64,000 nt of DNA from Aselliscus stoliczkanus (lineage: Eukaryota; Chordata; Mammalia; Chiroptera; Hipposideridae): NCBI GenBank assembly GCA_033961575.1, contig CM066737.1, forward strand, positions 65,430,771-65,494,770. The letters are read 5' to 3'. The notes below the pieces were generated by a model. The model was not told where the DNA came from and did not search any database. It saw only the letters and a list, made by a program, of their open reading frames with translations. Position numbers and translations under genes: made by a program. Below, piece by piece: positions 55,212 to 64,000 of this stretch; position 1 is the first letter of the stretch, and every line of letters starts with the position of its first letter.

Positions 55212-56264
55212 TTGTTCTTTTCTGTCTGTTGCTAGGACAGGGAGCAGGAGAGGAGAGTTCAGGAAGTAGAGATTGTTCCAGAAGCCTGAAGGTAGTCAGT
55301 GAACCATTTCAGACTATCCACTTACACATCCTATAAAACAAACATGTCCAACAGCAATGCCCAGCAGATCTCATTAGTGATTTTGAAAGGCATTAGGTAT
55401 TAATCATCACTTCTATCTACTTCCTGCAGAACAGTCTGCTTAATATAATCTGCATGACTCATAAGGGTATTTGAGTCTGTGGTAAAATATGAAAGAACAT
55501 ATACTTATGTATAGAAGTAAAGCGTTTATCCATATAGAAGGGCTTTCAAGTTTATGGCTCTCATTATCATCAACGCTATAAGGAGCTGCTGCAAACAAAC
55601 ACCTTCATCTGTTGATTGTAGAGTGACATAACAATATACTGTGCTTTGATTTAAGAAAACTAGGGCATATAAAGTTATTACATAGGAGATTTAATCCTAA
55701 ACTATAAATCTTGTAAATGGATAGATTTTAGCAAAATGCAAGCCAAATTTTGCGAATAATTGATGTTTCCAATGACAGGCTACAAGTGGTTTGGAGCTTT
55801 GGTGTAGCCTGCAAATTTTGGGAAATCTTCCTTTTAATGTAAGAATCTGGGGCTATAGCTAAAGTAATCCCCCCTCCTCAGTGGGCTGCCAAAGACACAG
55901 AGGCTTCTCACCATGCGGGGTTTATTTTCAGCACAGGAAAGACAGAAGCAACTACTGAGGCTGTCAGAAAAACAGCAGGGAAGGAATCATGATGGAAACA
56001 TATTTAAAATTGTAAACACCTCCTACTCACTATACATTTGACAATAAACTGTCCCCTGCAGGGAACAAGATTATCTGAATTGTGATCCTCCAAAAAATGG
56101 GTAGAGATCATCTCAAGTTGTATTGCTAGTATTCTAAAATTGATTGCAACTGTCTACTTATTGGATACAGATAGCATTTGGCAGTTGCAATCAAGGCTGC
56201 AGTATGTATTCTAGAATATTAAATAGAAAAATGCAAGTTTTGAATTTTAAAATGAAGGAATGAT
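55212..56264. other. unique sequence, no gene seen
   Basis: About 1 kb with no named repeat and no supported exon. Confidence 0.45.
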
Positions 56265-56350
56265 GGAAGAAAAAAAGGGAAAAAAAGTAAAAGAAAAAAA
56301 GGAAGGAAGGAAGGAAGGGAGGGAGGGAGGAAGAGAGGGAAGAAAGAAAC
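56265..56350. repeat. purine-rich (GGAA)n tract
   Basis: An uninterrupted purine strand of about 85 bp containing GGAAGGAAGGAAGGAAGG and GGGAGGGAGGGAGG. Confidence 0.93.
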
Positions 56351-56664
56351 CAACCAAGGACATATGAGTTGTTTTTTGCTTTGTGTGATTAAAAACAAGC
56401 TATTCAACTGCTATAAAAAAAAACGAGGAATTGAGAAAATAAGGTCTAAAAATGTAAATATACAACCACTCACCAGACTCTGTCAGCCGAATCAACTGTG
56501 CATTGCTTGCAACTAAGAAACAAATCAGTAAAGATTCAGGGATATAAGAAGAATTATTGGATTAAAAGCATTGTGGGAGATTTTCTTAGAGCTGATTTTG
56601 CATAGTAATCACTCTCTTTTACTTACATTATATGTTCAATGTTGACTGCTGCTACCTCACTGTA
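56351..56664. other. unique sequence, nothing recognised
   Basis: No gene or named repeat supported. Confidence 0.4.
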
Positions 56665-56840
56665 TATTAAAGATTAATACAGCATATGGAATATAGTCAA
56701 TAATATTGTAATAACTATGTATAGTGCCAGGTGGGTGCTAGACTAATCAGGGGAATTGCTTCATAAATTATATAAATGTCTAATCACTATGCTGTATACC
56801 TGAAACTACTATAAAATAATATTGAATGGCAAAAAAGATC
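56665..56840 (+). mobile_element. 5'-truncated L1 3'-UTR fragment
   Basis: ACAGCATATGGAATATAGTC, AATAACTATGTATAGTGCCAG, TAATCACTATGCTGTATACC and TGAAACTACTATAAAATAAT form a single 3'-UTR unit ending in ATATTGAATGGC. Confidence 0.85.
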
Positions 56841-57719
56841 AATAGACATAGCAAAGATTTCTAAAGGTACTTTTATTGATACTTAACATGTTGGCAAAGA
56901 ATGGCTATACATATTTTCAAAGGCAACCCCAAAAGATAGGTTGAAAGGAGGGTGTTAGCCAAATTCTCTTCTACTCCAATCTACCTTTGATAAAAGAACA
57001 GGGATAAGATGAAAACTAACAACCAACTGTCATTTTTTCTATTGCTATAACTTTGCTGTTCTTTTTATCTAGGTTTGTTTTGCTGACTTAAAACATGGAT
57101 ATTCCTTAAACTAATATAAGCATTACATACACATATTATACATACTATATGTGTATATAAAATAAGTTCTGCTACAATACTATAACAGCATGTATGTATC
57201 CAAAAAATCACTGCATCATAAAAATTGTGCAATAAAAACTGCAGGACCCATGGAAAAACATTGGGTTAGGATGAAGTTTTTAAGTGTTGTGTAGCTATCT
57301 TTATTTTTCCTATGAGCCTTGTAGTTTTTAGTGCATATGTATAGTGCAGTGATTTGTAGGAACACATGTAATGGAAGTAATTAATGTTTTCAAAATAAGC
57401 ATTATAACAAAATCTCCTTTACATGTATATGATATATCCACCCAGGAAAAACGACCTCCTTTCCTTATCCAAGGATTCCAAATCTAACATGCTTTTTCAT
57501 CCATTAATCTCTTCTTTTGAAATAATCAACATAAATTTGAATGAACAAAAAGGTCCCTATTTTCTTATAACTAGAGTATCCAGGTGGCTACTGAATAGAT
57601 ATTATCATTAAAGTAGAATGACCCAAACATTTCTCTTCTGATTTATTACCAAGTAAGTGACATTCTATTGACATAGAGTGGTATATACCTTAATCCAAAT
57701 TGTTCCACAGGCACTCTGA
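56841..57719. other. unique sequence, nothing recognised
   Basis: No gene or named repeat supported. Confidence 0.4.
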
Positions 57720-58540
57720 AAAATAAGAAAATAGAAAAGAAAAAATGCTCAACTTGACTAGCTGTTAGGGAAATGCAAATCAAACCACAATGAGATACTA
57801 CCTCACACCTGTTAGAATGGCTATTATCAACAAGACAAGTGTTGGAAAAACTATGGAGAAAAGAGAACCCTCAAACACTGCTGGTGGGAATGATAATTGG
57901 TACAGCCCCTATGGAAAACAGAATGGAATTCCTCAAAATTTTAAGAATAGAATTACCATACAACCCAGCATTCCTTCTTCTGGGTGTCTACCTCAAAAAT
58001 CTGAAAACCTTTATCCATAAAGATATATGTACTCAGACGTTTAATGCAGCATTATTCATGGTGACCAAGACATGGAAACAACAAAAGCGTCCTTCATTAA
58101 ATGATTGGATAAAGAAGATATGGTGCATATACACAATGGAATATTACTTGGCCATAAGAAAAGATTAAATAATCCTGTTTTTGACAACATGGATGGATCT
58201 TGAGATTATTATACTAAGCAAAATAAATCAGACAGAAACAGTCAAGAACCACATGACTTCACTCATATGTGGGATATAAAACTGAAAGCAGCAAAGGAAT
58301 AAGACAAGGGAACAAAAACTCATAAACACAGACAACAGTTTAGTGGTTAGCAGAGGATAAGTGGGAGGGGGGTGGTAGAAGAAGATAAACGGGGTCAAAT
58401 ATATGGTGATGGAAACAGAACTGACTCTAGGTGGTGAACCCACAATGTGATATGTAGATGATGTATTACAGAATTGTACACTTGAAACCTATGTATTTTT
58501 ACTAACCAATGTCACCCCAATAAATTTAATAAAAGAAAAT
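57720..58540 (+). mobile_element. 5'-truncated L1 (ORF2 end and 3' UTR)
   Basis: An ORF2 C-terminal relic (57790-58168: NDNWYSPYG, then TWKQQKRPSLNDWIKKIWCI, then YTMEYYLAIRKD) is followed by a 3' UTR of a different subfamily, with GGTGATGGAAACAGAACTGA and TGTCACCCCAATAAATTTAA. It is the paralogue of the tail at 30197-30475 and lacks the MITE found there. Confidence 0.85.
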
Positions 58541-58984
58541 ATAAAAGAAAGTCTCAGAAAAAATGTGGATTGTCAATGGTTCATTCTTATTTTATATGCA
58601 GCTTTTTCTTAATATACACTGTTATTCCATCAGCTGGGCTTAACATTATATGTGATTTTGCATCATACTAAGGATATTTAGAATGAAATTAGCTTAAATC
58701 TAGTACTCCTGATTTTATAGTTTTACAGAGGAAGGGAGAATGAAAGAACTGAGAGGAGTGTTAATGCACAAGATGTGAGCAAATGATAACATTAACTTGA
58801 AAAGCTTAAATTACACAGAGTGAGAGAAAAAGATTACCCATATCAACTTTCATTGTTTAAATGACAGGAGTTAATAGAATTTATTTAATTGTACTTTCAC
58901 ATGTGTTTTCCTTAAAAGGAAGGATATTTCTTAGAAAAAATTTCATGAGGCAAGTTAAGATAGTAATCGATGCTAAGAAGTAAA
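58541..58984. other. unique sequence, nothing recognised
   Basis: No gene or named repeat supported. Confidence 0.4.
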
Positions 58985-59530
58985 GCAACAGGAACCCCCA
59001 ACTGTTGGTGTAAAATGGTACAACCACTCTGGAAAACTGACTGGCAGCTTGTAATAAAATAAACATATATCTACCCTGTGATCCATGAATTCTACTCCTA
59101 GGTTTATATCTCCAACAAAAGGAACATATATGTCTAAAAGAAAAGTTTGTACAAGAATGTTCATAGCATCTTTATTCATTCATAAAAGCCAGAAACTAAA
59201 AATAACGCAAATATAATTATATGGTTTAAAAACTATATTTTTATTCATGCCATGGATTACTCTTCAACAATAATAAGAAGTGACCAACACAAAGCAACAT
59301 GAATGGATATTTTAAAATTATGTTGAGCAAAATAAGCCAGACACAAGAGGGTATGCACCCTATGACTACATTTATATGAAGGTGAAGAACAGGTAAAACT
59401 AATCTATGATGGTAGAATTTAAAATAATGTTTGCCTTTGCTACATGACAATAAATTATTATGATGCAACAATGTAGTAGACAATGTAAGTATGTGATGTG
59501 AGGTAGAGAAAGGAGTCTATAGATTCATGA
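58985..59530 (+). mobile_element. old L1 (L1M-type) ORF2 end
   Basis: CAACTGTTGGTGTAAAATGG, ACTCTGGAAAACTGACTGGC, ATGAATTCTACTCCTAGG, TAGCATCTTTATTCATTCAT and AAATAAGCCAGACACAAGAG follow ORF2 C-terminal order. Highly diverged. Confidence 0.75.
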
Positions 59531-59561
59531 GAAATTGAAAGCCTCAAAAGTGATCTTTCCA

Positions 59562-60098
59562 CTCACTCATATGTGGAATCTGAAAAACTGTATGAATGGG
59601 CAAAGTAAACAGAAACTGTCTCATAGATATAGAGGAAAAATCAGGGTTGCTAATTGGGAGGGGGATGGGGATGAGGGAGAAAGGGAAGGGATTAGAAGCA
59701 AAAATAGGCAACTACAACATTGCCACTGGGATATGAAAAACAGTTTGGGGAGTATAATTAATAATGTTGTAAATATTTTGTGGGATGTCAGATGGTCATA
59801 GGTCTTGTTAGGCAGACCATTTCATGGATGGAGTAGAGGTTTGATCACTGCACTGTATAACTGAAGAGGAGGTGGTATACCTACTGTAATTGAATATATA
59901 GAGATAGTCACGGGATGTGGATTATACTGTGGAAGAAAGTCAGAGGAAGAGTAATAGATATATATGATATGGGGGGGAGGAGTAGGGTGGCGAATTGGGG
60001 GTAGGGTGTTGTCACTTTGAGGGGTAAAATGTATAACTATTGCACTGTGTTGTACACCTGAAACTAATTAAAAATAAATAAATAAATAAATTTTTAAA
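59562..60098 (+). mobile_element. 5'-truncated young L1 tail (about 540 bp)
   Basis: It starts in the last ORF2 codons (CACTCATATGTGGAATCTG) and holds the 3' UTR shared with element D, including CATGGATGGAGTAGAGGTTTG and TTGTACACCTGAAACTAATT, then an (AATA)n tail. A perfect 16-bp target duplication, AAAAGTGATCTTTCCA, lies at 59546-59561 and 60099-60114. Confidence 0.93.
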
Positions 60099-60252
60099 AA
60101 AAGTGATCTTTCCAACTAAAAATTAAAGCTGTGTGGTATGGCAGAGAGATTACATCTGGAAGAGAAAAGAAAGATGGCAACCTTGAGATGAAGTAATTAA
60201 GGCATCCTTTTTCTCTCAAAAAAAGGTCTCTGGGTGCTCTCTCTCTATATGT

Positions 60253-60652
60253 TTTTAAAGACTTTATTGGGGAATCGGGGAAAGGGAACAGACAAGTTGC
60301 TGTCCTTTTGTTCTTCAGTCTAGTTGTGGAGGACGTTGCTTCACTGGCCCATGTTGGTATTATCATTGTGCTCTTCCCGGCTGAGGCAGTTGCTCGCCAG
60401 CCATTGGACTGCCGCTCATGGTGTCTCAAGGCAGCTCAGGAAAGCGCAAGCCAGTTACCAGCCAGCCCGGCTGCAGCCTATGCCATCACCAGTAATTCAC
60501 GGCAGCCCAGCTCCAGGTCAAGCTGTTGTTCACCATCTTAGCTGTAGAGGGTGCACTGTCACTGACCATCATATGTGGGATCTGAACCCAGGCCCTGCTG
60601 CTCAGGGCTGGCATCCCAATTCAACTCTTAACCAATGTACCACTCGGCTGGC
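60253..60652 (-). mobile_element. long-form tRNA-derived SINE
   Basis: The minus strand reads AGGGCCAGCCGAGTGGTACA, the head, GGATCCCACATATGATGG-type sequence with an inserted GAGCAGCAGGGCC, the body, and CCCCGATTCCCCAATAAAGTC. The target duplication is unclear (GGATGCTCTATAT on the right resembles GGGTGCTCTCTCT on the left). It is shorter in the repeated body section than its relatives. Confidence 0.82.
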
Positions 60653-60656
60653 CCTG

Positions 60657-61970
60657 GATGCTCTATATTTGATCTCTGGGTTTCAGGATAATTAAGGGAG
60701 GCCTTTAAATAACCTATTTATCTCAGCAATCTCAGAAGGACAAGAAGTAGATAACCCATGAGGATGAAGAGGCAAATGGTGGAATGTTAATAATCCACAC
60801 TCCAGAGGTAATGCAGTCCCAGTGGAATGATACCTCTTATTTTAACCATTGTAAGGGATATGGGGGGGGGGCATATAAAAGACCAGGAATCTGGCAGGCT
60901 AATGAAGACGTCTTGCCAACTTCAAATACTAGCTACAGACATGGTATGGTAATGTATTACTTTAATTAATTTTCTTAATATAACTTCATGTGAAATCACC
61001 ACAAGGTAGAGTGAGTGGCAAAAGAACACTAATTGGTTCACTATAATAGATATTTTTGGGGTTACTATATGCAAGACAAAGTGAAATATTAATAAATTCT
61101 TTCCACAATAAAATTACAGAGCAATGAACTAACTGCAAAAATATTTACAGCATATATTACAATGTGTTAATATCCCTACTTTACCAAGAACTATTAAAAT
61201 TCAATAAGAAAAGTATGAATACACAGATAGAACAAAGGGTTATACATAATGATTCATCTTTTGAGGTTGGAAATTGAAAGCAAGTATCTTCCAGATCCTT
61301 CAGTTGGGAGGAGAAATCAGAGGCCTCCTGAGAAGGGCATTGATAAGCAATTAACAGAAATATAAAAAGCCAATAAATATATGAAAAGTATTCAAACTAT
61401 TGATTAAATAAATGATGAATGAAAACTAAAAGGCCAATAGTATTGTTTTTATTCCTTGAAATGAGATTTATAAAATTATCAAGCACCTATTCAATATAAT
61501 CCTATGCAAATATTAAATATTTCTGTTTTAGAAAAATAGTTGATGTTGTACATTACCATGCTTACCATGGGAAAGTGTTTGTGATTTATTGTGAAATAGA
61601 CAGGAGATTTTCAAGACATTAAGTATAATATGATCCTGATTTTATGTTTTAAAACGTGGACGTATTCACTTGAAAGAATGGAAGGCATGTAGGGAAAATA
61701 ATGTAACAAAGAATATTTTTGAATTGCTGTAATGTCAACTCTTTATACTTTGCATTAATTTGCAATGGTCTTTTTTCTCTTTTATTATTATTAAAATTAT
61801 ACCATTTTTAACTATTATTAAAACATGTAAGATTAGTAATCTGGAATCTTTGAGGTAACAATAGGCAGCTCAGATTTTACATATGAAATCATATAATCAT
61901 CCCTCGTACCTCACCAGTATGTTTTGAAGAAAAATCAAATACTATATGCCTGCCTTATAGCCTTGGGTAA
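60657..61970. other. unique sequence, no gene seen
   Basis: About 1.3 kb without a named repeat. A part (61231-61335) is repeated downstream (see the paired entry). Confidence 0.45.
61231..61335 (+). repeat. left copy of a local direct duplication (partner 62495-62600)
   Basis: TTTTGAGGTTGGAAATTGAAAG, AAGCAAGTATCTTCCAGAT and AGAGGCCTCCTGAGAA match TTTTGAGATTGGAGATTCAAAG, AAGCAAGTATTTTCCAGAT and AGAGGCCTACTGAGAA about 1.26 kb downstream. Confidence 0.8.
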
Positions 61971-62471
61971 TGTTATGGGCTGAACTGTGTTCCCTCAAAA
62001 TTCATTACGTCGAAACTCTGAATCCCAGTACCTTAGAATGTGACTGTTTTGAAAAATAGTCTTGGGCCGGCCAAGTGGTGCAGTGGTTAAGAGCTGGCTT
62101 GGGACGCCAGCAGCCCCGGTTTGGATGCCACATATGAGGGCCAGTGACACTGACCCTCTAAAAAAAAATAGTCTTTAAAGAGAAGATTCAGTTAAAATGA
62201 GGCCATTAGAGTGAAACCCTAATTCACTATGTCTGTTGTTTTTATAAAACAGAAATACATGGTGTGTGTGTATGCAGAGGAACTACCATGTAATGAAGAA
62301 GAAAGATGGGTACCATCTGTCAGTCAAGGAGACAGGCCTCAGAGGAAACCAAACCTGCCAGTACCTTGATCTTGGACTTTCAGCCTCCATAAGTGCGAGG
62401 ACTTAAATTTGTTTTCCTTAAGCCATCAAGTCTGTGGCATTTTGTTATGGCAGCCCTAGGAAACTAATACA
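61971..62471 (+). mobile_element. ERVL-MaLR solo LTR (MLT1-like) interrupted by a SINE
   Basis: Starts TGTTATGGGCTGAACTGTG and ends AAACTAATACA. It contains TTAGAATGTGACTGTTTTG, AATGAGGCCATTAGAGTG, GGCCTCAGAGGAAACCAAAC and CTTGATCTTGGACTTTCAGCC. Length without the SINE and its duplication is about 390 bp. No internal retroviral genes are adjacent. Confidence 0.85.
62064..62163 (+). mobile_element. short-form tRNA-derived SINE inside the MaLR LTR
   Basis: It reads GGGCCGGCCAAGTGGTGCAG, the head hairpin, GGATGCCACATATGAGGG, CCAGTGACACTGACCCTC and A's. A perfect 12-bp target duplication, AAAAATAGTCTT, lies at 62052-62063 and 62164-62175. Confidence 0.93.
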
Positions 62472-62494
62472 GTTAATACATACATATAATGTAT

Positions 62495-62600
62495 ACATAA
62501 TTATTGAATATGGTCTATCTTTTGAGATTGGAGATTCAAAGCAAGTATTTTCCAGATTTTGCAGTGGGAAGAGAAACCAGAGGCCTACTGAGAAACAGAA
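62495..62600 (+). repeat. right copy of a local direct duplication (partner 61231-61335)
   Basis: Matches 61231-61335 over about 100 bp. Similarity stops at GAGAA, just upstream of the HMGN2 pseudogene. Confidence 0.8.
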
Positions 62601-62621
62601 CATTGTTTCTTCTGAAAGTAA

Positions 62622-63149
<528 letters not shown>

Positions 63150-63540
63150 TAAACTATGTTGTTAGCACACAGAACACTTCATTGTTGTTTTTTGGGGAAG
63201 GACATATATTACTGATAGAATATCTCCAAAGCTGGATTGACATGGGAAAAATACCTTTCCCTTCTAGTTTTGAGAGACTTCCTCTTGGTTCCTGGGTGGA
63301 GGGATCCCTTGATGTTGATACACATTAACCACCTTGGCACAAACACCTTTTGGTGTGGAAAAACCCAAATTCATTTTTATGTCCTTTTCTCCCTCTCCAC
63401 CTTAAGCATAGACTTGACTCCCTTAAACCCAGAGACCTGTTGGGACCTGACCCAGAAAAATTGGCTACCAGTATGTCAGGCAATCCAGACTGATAGTGTC
63501 ACCATTGATATGGCATCCCTCAAAAGAGCAGAAGTTCCAT

Positions 63541-63555
63541 TTTTATTTTATTTTT

Positions 63556-63599
<44 letters not shown>

Positions 63600-63602
63600 T
63601 TT
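63541..63602. repeat. (TTTA)n microsatellite grown from a SINE tail
   Basis: About 60 bp of TTTA repeats on the plus strand lie exactly where the A tail of the minus-strand SINE at 63546-63698 begins. Confidence 0.93.
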
Positions 63603-63698
63603 TTGTGGGCAGTGTCACTGGCCCTCATATGTGGGACCGAACCGGGGCCGCTGGCTTCCAAGGCCAGCGCTTAACCACCGCACCACTCGGCCGGCCCT
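63546..63698 (-). mobile_element. short-form tRNA-derived SINE in the HMGN2 pseudogene 3' UTR
   Basis: The minus strand reads GGGCCGGCCGAGTGGTGCGG, TTAAGCGCTGGCCTTGGAAG, GGTCCCACATATGAGGG and CAGTGACACTGCCCAC, then an (AAAT)n tail. A perfect 16-bp target duplication, AGAAGTTCCATTTTTA, lies at 63530-63545 and 63699-63714. It inserted after the pseudogene formed. Confidence 0.95.
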
Positions 63699-64000
63699 AG
63701 AAGTTCCATTTTTAGATTGTGGACCTACAGATTGATAATTCTGCCATTTTCGTTTCATTTCCTGAAAGTCAGGGTCGGCTTGTGAAAAGTTGTTAAACAA
63801 CAATTCTTAATGGGAGATGGCAGCCCTCACTCTAAACTTGACCTGTTCAGAGCATCAAATGGAGACTCCATTGGGTTTTTATAGTGGCGCTTGATTTTGG
63901 TAGTCCATTGAAGAAGAGAGTGTGAAAGTTGTATACTGTTAACGATTGTCTGCCCATGTCCTGCCTGAAATACCATGGGTTTTTATGAAAAGTATCTTTA

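Noticed and set aside
63237..63674. 145-codon plus-strand frame
   Set aside because: It lies in the HMGN2 pseudogene 3' UTR and runs into a TTTA repeat and a SINE.

Overview
The window reads as gene-poor, AT-rich mammalian nuclear DNA, and the repeats point to a bat (Chiroptera). It holds many copies of a tRNA-derived SINE whose head reads GGGCCGGCCGAGTGG. The long form of this SINE ends in a C-rich stretch, a CCAATAAA-type signal and an A tail, as bat VES-type SINEs do. Alongside it are LINE-1 elements ending in ACACCTGAAACTAAT-type 3' UTRs, one MITE of mariner type and one of hAT type, and mammal-wide relics (MIR, L2, MER5-like, MaLR LTRs). I see no intact host gene, no tRNA, rRNA or ncRNA gene, and no CRISPR array. 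The region looks intergenic or deep-intronic. The order and species cannot be fixed from sequence alone; bat is an inference from repeat content.

Layout. 1-6.2 kb: unique AT-rich DNA with three short SINEs, one long SINE, a MaLR LTR, MIRs and DNA-transposon relics. 6.2-9.9 kb: an AT palindrome, an L1 3' end, and L1 element A (minus), which has lost about 3.2 kb of ORF2. 9.9-17.3 kb: mostly unique DNA with MIR and MER5-like relics and one short L1 tail. 17.3-24.7 kb: L1 element C (plus), nearly full length, decayed, and interrupted by a long SINE. 24.8-28.7 kb: two long SINEs in opposite orientation, a VES-like SINE and old L1 sequence. 28.7-32.1 kb: L1 element B (plus), inserted in a MIR, with the same internal deletion junction as A. 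B itself contains a SINE and an L1 tail, and that tail carries a mariner MITE. 32.1-42 kb: unique DNA, a MaLR-like LTR, an hAT MITE, MIRs, an L2 segment, a CpG-dense patch and an old L1 end. 42-51 kb: an older L1 split by a full-length younger L1 (element D, minus) with a 13-bp target-site duplication. 51-62.6 kb: unique DNA, MIRs, several L1 3' ends, a long SINE and a MaLR LTR holding a SINE. 62.66-64 kb: a processed HMGN2 pseudogene whose 3' UTR contains a SINE.

The window is therefore a layered record of retrotransposition. Successive layers can be ordered by nesting: MIR before L1-B before the L1 tail before the MITE, and the older L1 before L1-D. The most unusual observations are two separate L1 insertions sharing one internal-deletion junction (suggesting a deleted master copy that was mobilised in trans), monomer-like tandem repeats with a 222-codon sense ORF in the 5' UTR of L1-D, multiplied L1 3'-UTR units, and a mariner MITE whose empty site is preserved in a paralogous L1 tail 28 kb away.
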